The notes: generated from the sequence alone by a model not told the origin. A stretch of DNA of 64,000 nt from Neorhizobium galegae bv. officinalis (GCA_000985875.1 CCRI01000006.1:62001-126000), one strand, 5' to 3'. Numbered from the stretch's first letter, positions 26,075-35,204 are shown. Numbers and translations are program-made.

Positions 26075-27409
26075 CTAAATCCGCGGCAGGTAGGTCTGGT
26101 AGTCGAAATCCGAGACCGTGCGCAGGTAGGTGATCGCCTCCTTGCGCTTCGTGTCGCCATAGAGCTTCTGATAGCGCGCCCCAAAAACGTCGGCGACGAA
26201 GGGCGAGGCGGAAAACTCCTCGACCGCCGTCAGGAAATCGTGCGTCAGCTTTTTCGTGCCGGCCGCAGGTTCCTTGCCGGGTTCGGTTGCAGGGCCCGGA
26301 TCGAGCGTCTCGTCCAATCCTAAAAGCATGCCGCCGAGGATGGCGGTCAGCAGCAGATACGGATTGACGTCGGCGCCGGCGACGCGGTGCTCGATGCGGG
26401 CGGCAGGCCCCTGGGCATCCGGAATGCGCACCGCTGTGCCACGATGCCCGAAACCCCAGTCGATATCGACCGGCGCGAAGGAACCCGGCTGGAATCGGCG
26501 GTAGGAATTGGCAAATGGCGCGAAGATCAGCTGCGCATCGCGCATCGTGTCTAGCATGCCGGCGCAGACGGATTTCAGTCGCACCGGATCGCCACCTTTG
26601 GCATCCAGCACATTATTGCCGTCTCGGTCGATGATGCTCGCATGCACATGCAGGCCGGAGCCCGCATGGTCCGCATAGGGTTTTGCCATGCAGGTGGATT
26701 TGAGGCCATGCTTCCTGGCTGCCTGCTCGGCGATGCGCTTGAGATAGATGCAGTCGTCGGCGGCCGCCAGCGCATCGGCGCGATGCAGGAGGTTGATCTC
26801 GAACTGCCCGGGGCCGAATTCCGCCGTCGTCGCATCGGCCGGCAGGTCTTGCGCCTTCGCCCAGGTCCGCACCGTCTGCAGATAGTCGTCGAGCGCATCG
26901 ACAGCCCTCATGTCGTAGAGCTGGAAGCCGTTCGGCTCACCGCGATACATGAGGCTCGCGGGCGGCCGCGGCCGGCCCGTCTCGCGCCAGTCATCCTGCA
27001 CCACGTAGAATTCGAGTTCGGTCGCCACGACCGGTGTCAGGCCGCGTTCGTCGAAGCGCTTGAGAAGGGCTGCGAGGATGGCGCGGGGATCCATGAAGGA
27101 AGGCGTGCCATCGAATTCGTGCATGGTCGAGAGAACCTGCTTCGACCCTTCCGGCGCCCATGGCATCGGCGCAAGGCTACGCCGGTCGGGGAGGCAGATC
27201 CCGTCCGGATCGCCGACCGACAGCGACAGGCCGGTAATATCGTCGTTGTCGTCGCCCCAGATATCCAGCGACTGGGTGGAGGAGGGGAGGCGCACCGTGC
27301 CGTCCCAGACCTTCTTTTCCGCCGCGAGCGGGATCTGTTTGCCGCGCAGGTCGCCGTTCATGCCGACGAGCAGGATTTCGATGCGGGGCGATGCAGAATC
27401 TGAAGCCAT
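26075..27409 (-). CDS. Glutamine synthetase-family, gamma-glutamylputrescine synthetase-like
   Basis: ATP-dependent ligase of 444 residues. The class signature appears as FGPGQFEINLLHRADAL and CMAKPYADHAGSGLHVHASI, where glutamine synthetases have the metal-binding Glu/His. A C-terminal block has AARIEHRVAGADVNPYLLLTAIL. The divergent class III aminotransferase (27494) makes a PuuA-like role in putrescine breakdown the best guess. ATG 27409 was chosen because it gives MASDSASPRIEILL. Its ribosome site is poor. Confidence 0.85.
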   Translation of the reverse strand: MASDSASPRIEILLVGMNGDLRGKQIPLAAEKKVWDGTVRLPSSTQSLDIWGDDNDDITGLSLSVGDPDGICLPDRRSLAPMPWAPEGSKQVLSTMHEFDGTPSFMDPRAILAALLKRFDERGLTPVVATELEFYVVQDDWRETGRPRPPASLMYRGEPNGFQLYDMRAVDALDDYLQTVRTWAKAQDLPADATTAEFGPGQFEINLLHRADALAAADDCIYLKRIAEQAARKHGLKSTCMAKPYADHAGSGLHVHASIIDRDGNNVLDAKGGDPVRLKSVCAGMLDTMRDAQLIFAPFANSYRRFQPGSFAPVDIDWGFGHRGTAVRIPDAQGPAARIEHRVAGADVNPYLLLTAILGGMLLGLDETLDPGPATEPGKEPAAGTKKLTHDFLTAVEEFSASPFVADVFGARYQKLYGDTKRKEAITYLRTVSDFDYQTYLPRI

Positions 27410-27493
27410 GAGGAATGTCTTTTGACGGGAGTTGCGGAACTCTGTTCGTAACCGATAAGAATTGACGGCACAATCTGAGGCAGAGAGACAGCC

Positions 27494-28861
27494 ATGACCG
27501 ATATGCCGCCGCTTTCCAATCTCGCCGCCATCGATGCCGCCCATCATCTGCACCCGTTCTCGGACATGAAGCAGCTGAATTCCAAGGGTGCGCGGGTCAT
27601 CCAGCGCGCGGAAGGCGTCCATATCTACGATTCGACGGGCAAGAAATATCTCGACGCGTTCGCCGGCCTCTGGTGCGTCAATGTCGGCTACGGCCGCAAG
27701 TCGATCGCCGATGCGGCCTACAGGCAGATGCAGGAACTGCCCTATTACAACACCTTCTTCGGCACCACGACCGAGCCGGCGACGCTACTCGCCCAGAAGA
27801 TCGCCTCCCATGCCGGCGAAAAGCTGAAGCGCGTCTTCTTCACCAATTCCGGCTCGGAGGCGACCGACACCTGGTTCCGCATGGCGCGGGTTTACTGGAA
27901 GGCCTTGGGCAGGCCGGAAAAGACCTTGGTCATCGCCCGCAAGAACGCCTATCACGGCTCGACCGTCGCCGGCGCCTCGCTCGGCGGCATGAAGCTGATG
28001 CACGAACAGGGCAACCTGCCGATCGAAGGCATCCACCACATCGGCCAGCCCTATTGGTATGCCGAGGGCGGGGACCTTTCGCCTGCCGATTTCGGCCTTA
28101 AGGTCGCCCGTGAGCTGGAAGCCAAGATCGACGAACTCGGCGAGGATAGCGTCGCAGCCTTCGTCGCCGAACCGATCCAGGGGGCAGGGGGCGTCATCAT
28201 CCCCCCGGAAACTTACTGGCCGGAGATCGCCCGCATCTGCAAGGCCCGAAACATCCTGCTTGTCTCGGACGAAGTGATCTGCGGCTTCGGCCGCCTCGGC
28301 ACCTGGTTCGGCCATCAATATTACGGTTTCGAGCCGGATCTCGCGCCGATCGCCAAGGGCCTGTCCTCCGGCTACCTGCCGATCGGCGGCGTGCTGGTCA
28401 GCGACCGTGTTGCCGACGTGATGGTCGAGGAGTTAGGCGATTTCTACCACGGCTTCACCTATTCCGGTCACCCGGTCGCGGCTGCCGCCGCACTCGAAAA
28501 CATCCGCATCATCGAGGAGGAAGGGCTGGTCGAGCGCGTCCGCGACGATATCGGCCCCTATTTCGCCGCCGCCTGGAAGAGCCTCGAGGATCACGCGGTG
28601 GTCGGCCAGGCCGAAAGCGTCGGCCTGATCGGCGGCCTGCAGCTTGCAGCGGATAAATCCACCCGCCGGCGTTATGCAAAGCCCGACGATATCGGCACGC
28701 TGGTGCGCAATCACTGCGTCGACAACGGCCTTATCCTGCGCGCCACCGGCGACCGCATGCTCGCCTCGCCGGCGCTGACCTTCAGCCGTTCGGAAGTGGA
28801 CGAGGTGATCGAAAAGCTGCGGGCGGCCCTGGATCATCTGCGGGATACAGTAAGGGACTGA
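27494..28861 (+). CDS. Class III aminotransferase, putrescine-pyruvate type (SpuC-like)
   Basis: PLP-dependent transaminase, 455 residues. It has the PLP phosphate loop FFTNSGSEATDTWFR, the cofactor-binding SDEVICGFGRLG and the lysine K288 in PIAKGLSSGYLP that forms the Schiff base. The LWCVNVGYGR and LPYYNTFF blocks are typical of SpuC-like omega-amine:pyruvate enzymes, which use putrescine, cadaverine or beta-alanine. It is divergent from the glutamine-synthetase-like gene with an 84-base gap, probably sharing control. The exact amine is an inference. Confidence 0.93.
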   Translation: MTDMPPLSNLAAIDAAHHLHPFSDMKQLNSKGARVIQRAEGVHIYDSTGKKYLDAFAGLWCVNVGYGRKSIADAAYRQMQELPYYNTFFGTTTEPATLLAQKIASHAGEKLKRVFFTNSGSEATDTWFRMARVYWKALGRPEKTLVIARKNAYHGSTVAGASLGGMKLMHEQGNLPIEGIHHIGQPYWYAEGGDLSPADFGLKVARELEAKIDELGEDSVAAFVAEPIQGAGGVIIPPETYWPEIARICKARNILLVSDEVICGFGRLGTWFGHQYYGFEPDLAPIAKGLSSGYLPIGGVLVSDRVADVMVEELGDFYHGFTYSGHPVAAAAALENIRIIEEEGLVERVRDDIGPYFAAAWKSLEDHAVVGQAESVGLIGGLQLAADKSTRRRYAKPDDIGTLVRNHCVDNGLILRATGDRMLASPALTFSRSEVDEVIEKLRAALDHLRDTVRD

Positions 28862-28916
28862 GCCGCCGCCGCGAGTCAATCTCCCCCCTTGCGGGGAAGA
28901 GGGAGCCTGCCGGTCT

Positions 28917-30425
28917 CTACCTGCCCGGTTCCACCCACGCATGACCGAACGTGACGCTGTCCCGTCCACCCGAGAAGAGATAGGGTACGGCCTTGGTCGC
29001 AGGTACCAATCCTTCCGTGGCCACCCCGTTCGCCCGCAGATAGGGCTTGAGAGCATCGAGCGTCTCACCACCACCCTGCCAGACGATCAGCCCCGGCTGT
29101 TTTCTCTCCGCCTCGCCGAGTGGCGGCGTCTGCCCGAAACTTTGCAGCAGCACGCGCGCTTGCGGCAGTTCCAGCCGGGCGCTTCCGGCAAGATAGGGAT
29201 CGTCGGTGATCACATAGGCCGGCTTGGCGCCGCCATGCTCTGCCACCACCTGTTCGATGAACGGCCCGGACGGCAGGTTTTCCTTGGTATAATCGCCGAA
29301 CATCGGGCCGATGACATTGCCGGCCGCGATATAGACGACGAAGCCGAGCGCCAGCACCGCCACCGGAAACAGCAGCCGCGGGATGCTGTGGCTCGTATCC
29401 GCATTGGCGGCCTCGAGCTTCAGGCAGAGATAGAGCGGCAGCAAAACCAGGAAGGGCGACAGCCATTTCTCACTGATGCTGGTGGCGCCGAAACCCAGCC
29501 CGATCAGCCCGACCGCGACCAGGCAGATGACGAGCGTCCGGCCGATCACCCGCGTCCATTGGTTCGTCGCCTGCCAGGTATCGATGAGCGGCCTCCGGAA
29601 GGCGATCAGGAAAAAGGCGAGCACCGGCAGCCCGCCGGTCAATACCGCCGCCAGAAGCGTGCCGATACCGGATAGCCGGTCGAGAACGGGGTTGCCCGAC
29701 GCGTTCTCGCGCATCGCCTTGATCGTCCCGGCCGTCGCTTCGCCCAGGTTTCCGAGCACCCAAAGGCCGTGCGGCAGGCAAATCACCGCCGTGACGGCAA
29801 GCGCCGGGATCAGCCGCCAGTCGAGAATGCGCTTGCGCATCTCCGGTTCCGGCAGGACGGCGAGGATCGCCGCGACCGGCACGATGACGAAATTATACTT
29901 GGCGATCAGCCCGAACCCGACCGCAATGCCGGTCAGCAGATACGTCCACAGGCTCGGCCTCGTCAGCGTCTTGAGGAAACCGTAAAAGAACAGCGCGACG
30001 GCAAACAGCGTGGCGATCGCATGCGTCAGGTCCCGCTGCGCCATGACGCTGACCGCCGGCATGGCGATCACGCCGATCATGGCGATGGCGACGAGCCGCG
30101 GGTCCTTCAGCAGCACCCGAGCCGCGAGCCCATAGACCGCGCAGGTGAGGAAAAGCAGCAGGTTCTTGACCAGCGAGATCGCAAGGACCGACGGGCCGAT
30201 CAGGTGCACGGCCCCGTATTGCAGCCAGTTGTAGAACGGCGGCTGCCGGCCGTACCCCATCAGCAGGAACTGCGACTGGTAGAGCTGTTCCGCTTCGTCG
30301 CTTTCGAGCGCCTCCGAGCGCAGCACCCGAAGGATGACCGCGAGCACATAATATGCAGCGATCAGCCAGAGGATGAGGTCGGGACGGCGGGCAAGCGCGT
30401 CACTGATGCGCCGCATCGCCCTCAT
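28917..30425 (-). CDS. GT39/ArnT-like lipid-linked glycosyltransferase
   Basis: Integral membrane glycosyltransferase, 502 residues, with about ten helices. The first periplasmic loop holds ESDEAEQL, the conserved acidic pair of the GT39/ArnT fold, followed by MGYGRQPPFYNWLQY. It uses a polyprenyl-phosphate sugar to modify a lipid or polysaccharide in the periplasm. Its start overlaps the end of the upstream GT2 gene by 26 bases, so the two act together: GT2 makes the lipid-phosphate sugar, GT39 transfers it. In Rhizobium this arrangement is known for galacturonic acid addition (Rgt proteins). The sugar here is not proven. Confidence 0.88.
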   Translation of the reverse strand: MRAMRRISDALARRPDLILWLIAAYYVLAVILRVLRSEALESDEAEQLYQSQFLLMGYGRQPPFYNWLQYGAVHLIGPSVLAISLVKNLLLFLTCAVYGLAARVLLKDPRLVAIAMIGVIAMPAVSVMAQRDLTHAIATLFAVALFFYGFLKTLTRPSLWTYLLTGIAVGFGLIAKYNFVIVPVAAILAVLPEPEMRKRILDWRLIPALAVTAVICLPHGLWVLGNLGEATAGTIKAMRENASGNPVLDRLSGIGTLLAAVLTGGLPVLAFFLIAFRRPLIDTWQATNQWTRVIGRTLVICLVAVGLIGLGFGATSISEKWLSPFLVLLPLYLCLKLEAANADTSHSIPRLLFPVAVLALGFVVYIAAGNVIGPMFGDYTKENLPSGPFIEQVVAEHGGAKPAYVITDDPYLAGSARLELPQARVLLQSFGQTPPLGEAERKQPGLIVWQGGGETLDALKPYLRANGVATEGLVPATKAVPYLFSGGRDSVTFGHAWVEPGR

Positions 30426-31419
30426 AGACTTCCCTGACGATGTAGCTGAGCGAGTTATCGTCGCGATAATAGGTGCGGGCGATCATTTCGGCGAGAATGC
30501 CGGTGGTGATCATCTGCACCGCTGACAGGAACAGCATGACGCCGATGAGGAACAGCGGTCGCGTGCCGATGTCGTTGCCCATCACGAACTTGTCGATGAA
30601 CAGGTAAAAGAGGATGATCGCCGACAGCGCCCCCAGCCCGAGGCCGAGCGAGCCGAAGAAATGCCCCGGCCGCGCCTTGAAGCGCATGAAGAACATCACC
30701 GACAGCAGATCGAGGATAACCCGGAAGGTGCGGGAAATGCCGTATTTGGAAACACCGTGCTGGCGCGCATGGTGGGTCACCGGCATCTCGCCGATCCGCG
30801 AGCTCGGCACGACGCCGGCCACCCAGGCCGGAATGAAGCGGTGCATCTCGCCCATCAGCTTGACCTGCCTGATGACGGAGCCGCGATAGATCTTCAGCGA
30901 GCAGCCATAATCGTGCAGCCGCACGCCGGTGATGCGGCCGATCAGCCGGTTGGCGATGAAGGACGGAATTTTGCGCAGCAGCAGCCCGTCCTGGCGGTTC
31001 TTGCGCCAGCCGACCAAGAGGTCCAGCTCGCGCCGCTCCAGCTCAGCCACCATGCTGGGAATGTCCTTAGGGTCGTTCTGCAGGTCGCCGTCGAGCGTGG
31101 CAATCAGCCGGCCTTCCGCCTGGTTGATGCCGGCCTGCATGGCGGCGGTCTGGCCGAAATTGCGCTGCAGCGCCACGATCTTAAGGTCGAGACCGGGGCG
31201 GTTCAGCGCCTCGCGGGCATTGGCGATCGTCGCATCGGTGCTGCCATCGTCGACGAGAATGAGTTCCCAGGTCGTGGCGTAACCGTCCATTGCCGCGCAG
31301 ATCCGTTCGATCAGCGGGCGCACGCTTTCTTCTTCGTTGAAGAGGGGCACGACGAGGGACAGTTCGATCGGCTCGGCCGTCTCGATGAGGCCCGTCACCG
31401 ACTCTGCTGTTGTACGCAC
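30400..31419 (-). CDS. GT2 polyprenyl-phosphate glycosyltransferase (ArnC/RgtE-like)
   Basis: Cytoplasmic-facing glycosyltransferase of 339 residues with two C-terminal membrane helices. The GT-A motifs are VPLFNEEESV, DDGSTDAT, the DxD-type TLDGDLQNDPKDIP, and the FGQTAAMQAG block typical of dolichyl- or undecaprenyl-phosphate sugar synthases. It makes the lipid-linked sugar donor used by the overlapping GT39 gene. It is divergent from the membrane protein at 31503. The donor could be galacturonate, glucose or mannose. Confidence 0.9.
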   Translation of the reverse strand: MRTTAESVTGLIETAEPIELSLVVPLFNEEESVRPLIERICAAMDGYATTWELILVDDGSTDATIANAREALNRPGLDLKIVALQRNFGQTAAMQAGINQAEGRLIATLDGDLQNDPKDIPSMVAELERRELDLLVGWRKNRQDGLLLRKIPSFIANRLIGRITGVRLHDYGCSLKIYRGSVIRQVKLMGEMHRFIPAWVAGVVPSSRIGEMPVTHHARQHGVSKYGISRTFRVILDLLSVMFFMRFKARPGHFFGSLGLGLGALSAIILFYLFIDKFVMGNDIGTRPLFLIGVMLFLSAVQMITTGILAEMIARTYYRDDNSLSYIVREVYEGDAAHQ

Positions 31420-31502
31420 CTTGCGTTTCTCCTAAACCACGGGCTTGAAAGGCCTTCCGATAATGGCCGAAACCCGAAATTTCACATGGGGCACCCTACT
31501 AT

Positions 31503-32465
31503 ATGAAGAATTCTCCGGTTGCCAGCCGCCGGGCGTGGATAATTCGCCACGCGATGACGCTTGCAACGGTGGCGATCATCCTCGTCTATGCCGCCTTCAT
31601 TCAATGGGTCTGGGGCTGGCAGAGCGTCGTATCCCTTTGGAACGGCGCAGGCTGGGGTTCGGCGGCGCTGGCGCTGGCGCTACTGCTCGGCACCTACGTT
31701 CTGCGCACCTGGCGCATATACGATTATTTCCCGACCGAGACCGGCGGCCGTTTCGGCTCGCTGCTGAGGCTCGTCCAGGTGCATAACCTCCTCAATATCA
31801 TGCTGCCTTTCCGCACGGGGGAGGCGAGTTTTCCGCTGCTGATGAAACGCGAGTTCGGCCTGGGCGTTGCGCGCAGCACCGCAGCGCTGTTGGTCATGCG
31901 GCTCTTCGATCTGCATGCGCTGCTCGCCGCCGCCGGCACGGGCCTGGCCCTGCAGACGGGAAAACTCTGGACCTGGGCGCTCTGGCTCGCCTTCCTCATC
32001 CTGCCGGCGATCGCCTTCGCGCTGCGCGGCCAGGCCTTCCGCCTTGCGGCCAAGGCTCTGCCGAACAAGGCGAAAAGACTGCTCGACGAGGTCGAGGCCG
32101 GCCTGCCGCTCGATGCGAAAGCCTTCGCCCGTGCCTGGGGTGCGACGCTGATCAACTGGTTCACCAAGATCGCGGTTCTCGCCTGGGTCCTCGGCCTTTT
32201 GGGTGATCTCTCCATCGCCGCAAGCTTCGGCGGCGCGCTCGGCGGCGAGCTCTCTTCCGTCCTGCCGGTCCACGCCCCCGCCGGCGTCGGCACCTATCCC
32301 GCCGGCATCACCGCCGGCGCCATCGCCTTCGGCGCCGGCACGGCCGGATTGCCCCTGGCGGAACTCGGCCAGGCGGCCGTCAATACGCATCTTCTGGTGA
32401 TCGTTTCGTCGCTGGTAGGGACGGCGCTGTCACTGCTGGTGGCGAGGCCGACAAAGGTCGAGTGA
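31503..32465 (+). CDS. Flippase-like membrane protein (UPF0104 / LPG_synthase_TM)
   Basis: Membrane protein of 320 residues with about eight helices, of the family related to the flippase half of MprF. Conserved family segments are VHNLLNIMLPFRTGEASFP and LPVHAPAGVGTYPAGI. It lacks the lysyl-transfer domain of MprF. The divergent pair of lipid-glycosyltransferases makes a role in moving a lipid or lipid-linked sugar across the membrane plausible. A second family member is encoded at 55143. ATG 31503 gives a basic N-terminus (MKNSPVASRR). Confidence 0.85.
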   Translation: MKNSPVASRRAWIIRHAMTLATVAIILVYAAFIQWVWGWQSVVSLWNGAGWGSAALALALLLGTYVLRTWRIYDYFPTETGGRFGSLLRLVQVHNLLNIMLPFRTGEASFPLLMKREFGLGVARSTAALLVMRLFDLHALLAAAGTGLALQTGKLWTWALWLAFLILPAIAFALRGQAFRLAAKALPNKAKRLLDEVEAGLPLDAKAFARAWGATLINWFTKIAVLAWVLGLLGDLSIAASFGGALGGELSSVLPVHAPAGVGTYPAGITAGAIAFGAGTAGLPLAELGQAAVNTHLLVIVSSLVGTALSLLVARPTKVE

Positions 32466-32855
32466 TCAGGCAATCTGCAGGCCGAGATGTTCGACCATCG
32501 GCAGGTAGTCCTTGTCTCTCTGCAAGAGGCTGTGGCGATGTTCGATGCAATAAGTACCGATAATCATATCTATCGTCTTCCGGACCGTGACGCCTCGATC
32601 CCGAAGAGTACGGTAATTGGCTGCCGCTTTTATTGCGAGTGACGGAGACAGCATCTGTGCGACGGGGAAGTCGCGGAAGTTCTGTTCGATCCAGCGGGCT
32701 TGCTGGGAATCGCGAGCACCCTGAAGTACTTCGAGCATGATGATATCGCCGACAAGAACAACGCCCTGGGGTATGAAAGAACGCAACCTATCTGCGACGT
32801 CGACATCATCTTTTCGAAATAGCGAAATCCAAACGGAACTGTCCGCGACGATCAT
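32466..32855 (-). CDS. vapC: VapC-family PIN-domain toxin
   Basis: Ribonuclease toxin of a type II toxin-antitoxin pair, 129 residues. The PIN acidic residues are visible: D5 in VADSSVW, the Glu in MLEVLQGA, the Asp in TIDMIIGTYC and the Asp in RDKDY. It overlaps the antitoxin gene by 4 bases (ATGA), as usual in vapBC. The target is probably a tRNA or rRNA site. All key residues are present, so it looks functional. Confidence 0.93.
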   Translation of the reverse strand: MIVADSSVWISLFRKDDVDVADRLRSFIPQGVVLVGDIIMLEVLQGARDSQQARWIEQNFRDFPVAQMLSPSLAIKAAANYRTLRDRGVTVRKTIDMIIGTYCIEHRHSLLQRDKDYLPMVEHLGLQIA

Positions 32856-33082
32856 CCGCTACCCTTCAGGCCCCAGTCGGCAAACCTTGCCGAATCGTTC
32901 CGCATTTCATCGAGATCGCCATCCCAGCCGATGCCTTCGAGGTTATCGACCGCGCGCATCTGCCGGCGAATACGGACCAGATCTCTCAATGCCTGCTCTA
33001 CCGTCGCCTTCTTTGTCGGCAGGCCAGTCAGTTCCATTGCTTCGGTGATCAGTTCGTCATCAAGTTCGATATTGGTGCGCAT
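32852..33082 (-). CDS. vapB: VapB-family antitoxin
   Basis: Antitoxin of 76 residues. The first 35 residues (MRTNIELDDELITEAM, then TKKATVEQALRDL) form a ribbon-helix-helix DNA-binding domain. The Trp-containing acidic tail (GWDGDLDEMRNDS, then WGLKGS) would wrap the toxin. ATG 33082 has a GAGGTGG ribosome site. A palindrome immediately upstream is the expected autoregulatory operator. The order antitoxin then toxin, with 4-base overlap, is standard. Confidence 0.92.
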   Translation of the reverse strand: MRTNIELDDELITEAMELTGLPTKKATVEQALRDLVRIRRQMRAVDNLEGIGWDGDLDEMRNDSARFADWGLKGSG

Positions 33083-33093
33083 AGCCACCTCGT

Positions 33094-33119
33094 GTGTATG
33101 AATTCGGAAAAACATACAC
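33094..33119. promoter_or_regulatory. Palindromic operator of the vapBC operon
   Basis: GTGTATG (33094-33100) and CATACAC (33113-33119) are exact reverse complements 12 bases apart, just upstream of the antitoxin ribosome site. Ribbon-helix-helix antitoxins bind such paired sites to repress their own promoter. Confidence 0.7.
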
Positions 33120-33141
33120 CAAGGTGACTAGCCTTACAACA

Positions 33142-34644
33142 TCACTGAAACGCCGTCTCGTAGAAGCTTCTCAGCTTGCGCGAATGCAGTGTCTCGGTCG
33201 GCATGGCCGCGAGTTTCTGCACGGCGCGGATGCCGATCTGCAGGTGTTGGCTGACCTGGGTGCGGTAGAAGGCGGTCGCCATGCCGGGCAGTTTCAGTTC
33301 TCCGTGCAGCGGCCGGTCGGAGACGCAGAGCAGCGTTCCGTAAGGCACGCGGAAGCGGAAGCCGTTGGCGGCGATCGTCGCCGATTCCATGTCGAGGGCG
33401 ATTGCCCTTGATTGGGAGAGGCGCTTCACCGGTCCGCGCTGGTCGCGCAGTTCCCAGTTGCGGTTGTCGATCGTCGCTACCGTGCCGGTGCGCATGATCC
33501 GCTTGAGTTCGAAGCCCTGGTAGCCGGTGACCTCCTCGACGGCGCTTTCCAGCGCCTGCTGCACTTCCGCAAGTGCGGGGATCGGGATCCACACCGGCAG
33601 GTCGTCGTCGAGCACGTGGTCCTCGCGCACATAGGCGTGTGCCAGCACATAGTCGCCGAGGCGCTGGCTGTTGCGCAGGCCGGCGCAGTGGCCGACCATC
33701 AGCCAGGCATGCGGTCGCAGCACGGCGATGTGGTCGGTGATCGTCTTGGCGTTCGAAGGTCCGACGCCGATGTTGACGAGGGTAATGCCCGCATGGCCCT
33801 TCTTCTTGAGGTGATAGGCCGGCATCTGCGGCAGGCGGACGACCGCGTCGGTTTCCGGCCTGTCGGTGCCTGCAAGCGTGACGATATTGCCGGGCTCGAC
33901 GAAGGCCGTATAGCCGTCGCCGCCGCGCGCCATCATCTCGCGCGCCCAGGCCGCGAATTCGTCGATATAGAACTGGTAGTTCGTGAACAGCACGAAGTTC
34001 TGGAAGTGATCGGCGCTGGTCGCCGTATAATGGCTGAGGCGGGCGAGCGAATAGTCGATGCGCTGGGCGGTGAACGGCGCAAGCGGCGCCGGCTCGCCGG
34101 GCACCTGGTCGTATTCGCCGTTGGCAATCAGGTCGTCGGTATTGTTGAGATCCGGCGTGTCGAACAGGTCTCGCAAGGAGATGTCGGCGAGCGAACTGGT
34201 CGCCGATGCTTCCACATGGGCGCCTTCGCTGAAGGCAAAATGCAGTGGGATCGGTGTCGTCGATTCCGAAATCGTCACCGGAACGCTGTGGTTGCGCATC
34301 AGGAGGCCGAGCTGTTCTTTGAGGTAATGCCGGAACAGCTTCGGGCGGGTGATCGTCGTCGTATAGACGCCGGGGGACGAGACATGGCCGTAGGAGAGGC
34401 GCGAGTCGGCGTGGCCGAAGGAGGTCGTCTCGATGCTGACCTGCGGATAGCAGGCACGGTAGCGGCCGGTCACGGCAGCACCATCGGCAAGCGCCCCGAA
34501 CGCATCGATCAGGAATTTCGTATTGCGTTCGTAGAGTTCGGTCAGGGCATCGACCGCCTCGACCGGATTGTCGAAGGCGCGTGGCTCTACCGGGCTCGGG
34601 CTGATGAAGGAAAGCGGGGTCAAGGAAAAGATTCGTGTGTTCAT
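33142..34644 (-). CDS. amn: AMP nucleosidase
   Basis: Cleaves AMP to adenine and ribose-5-phosphate in the cytoplasm, 500 residues, normal length. The N-terminal regulatory domain (to about 190) is followed by the nucleoside-phosphorylase-like catalytic domain, with VNIGVGPSNAKTITDHIAVL, WLMVGHCAGLRNSQRLGDYVLA and ALDMESATIAANGFRFRVPYGTLL. It is monocistronic. No ribosome site is seen before ATG 34644, while a good TATAAT lies only 5 bases upstream, so the mRNA may be leaderless. Confidence 0.95.
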   Translation of the reverse strand: MNTRIFSLTPLSFISPSPVEPRAFDNPVEAVDALTELYERNTKFLIDAFGALADGAAVTGRYRACYPQVSIETTSFGHADSRLSYGHVSSPGVYTTTITRPKLFRHYLKEQLGLLMRNHSVPVTISESTTPIPLHFAFSEGAHVEASATSSLADISLRDLFDTPDLNNTDDLIANGEYDQVPGEPAPLAPFTAQRIDYSLARLSHYTATSADHFQNFVLFTNYQFYIDEFAAWAREMMARGGDGYTAFVEPGNIVTLAGTDRPETDAVVRLPQMPAYHLKKKGHAGITLVNIGVGPSNAKTITDHIAVLRPHAWLMVGHCAGLRNSQRLGDYVLAHAYVREDHVLDDDLPVWIPIPALAEVQQALESAVEEVTGYQGFELKRIMRTGTVATIDNRNWELRDQRGPVKRLSQSRAIALDMESATIAANGFRFRVPYGTLLCVSDRPLHGELKLPGMATAFYRTQVSQHLQIGIRAVQKLAAMPTETLHSRKLRSFYETAFQ

Positions 34645-34677
34645 GCGCTATTATAGAGGGAACTCAATAACAATCAA
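34645..34677 (-). promoter_or_regulatory. Sigma-70-type promoter of amn
   Basis: Minus strand: TTGATT (34672-34677), 16 bases, then TATAAT (34650-34655), then 5 bases to the ATG. The predicted start of transcription falls at or next to the ATG. Confidence 0.55.
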
Positions 34678-34719
34678 ACGACGTTGAAAGGCTCCCACCG
34701 GGTCATCACCCGAACTTTT

Positions 34720-34890
34720 TCAAAGCGCCGCGACGCAGTTCGGCGTGGCGGGGTGATAGCAGGGCACCGCGGTGCCAAGATGCACGCGCAGATCGTTGCG
34801 CGCCGGAGCGGCGACGAGTGCGGCAAAGGTGAATGCGAAAATGGTCATGATCAGCGCTACGATTGTCAGGCGGCGTGCAAGGACGGTCAC
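34720..34890 (-). CDS. Small exported protein (56 aa)
   Basis: A 56-residue ORF starting at GTG 34890, with a GGGGAGAG ribosome site just upstream. The N-terminus is basic then hydrophobic (RRLTIVALIMTIFAFTFAALVAAP), a signal peptide or membrane anchor, leaving about 30 residues that contain two cysteines (VPCYHPATPNC). No family is recognised. A longer version from 34962 is possible, but it lacks a ribosome site. The two cysteines could form a disulfide in the periplasm. Confidence 0.55.
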   Translation of the reverse strand: MTVLARRLTIVALIMTIFAFTFAALVAAPARNDLRVHLGTAVPCYHPATPNCVAAL

Positions 34891-35094
34891 GGTTCTCTCC
34901 CCAAAGCCAATGACGGCAGAATAAAGGCGCGGGGCTGAATGCGTGCTGAGAGAGGGTTTCATCCGGGGTTCAGAATGGTTAACCCCGAAGGGCCGGAAGG
35001 CACGACGAAGCGTCTATGACTCCGACGGCGGCAACATTCGCGGGGCACCCCGTTGCCGAGGCGGCGGCAAACCCTTGCGGAGCACTGCGGTCAT

Positions 35095-35122
35095 GAAAAA
35101 AGCCGGCCACAAGGCCGGCTTC
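35095..35122 (-). terminator. Rho-independent terminator of the 35205 gene
   Basis: On the minus strand AGCCGGCC-TTGT-GGCCGGCT is followed by a run of six T. It lies 83 bases past the stop of the small exported protein gene. Confidence 0.85.
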
Positions 35123-35204
35123 GAATAGGTTCTGTTGGTGGAGAGGTCGTCATCCCGCGCATCGGTTGCGACCTGCGCGAGATGCGGTATCTTGAAGCAA
35201 CTGC

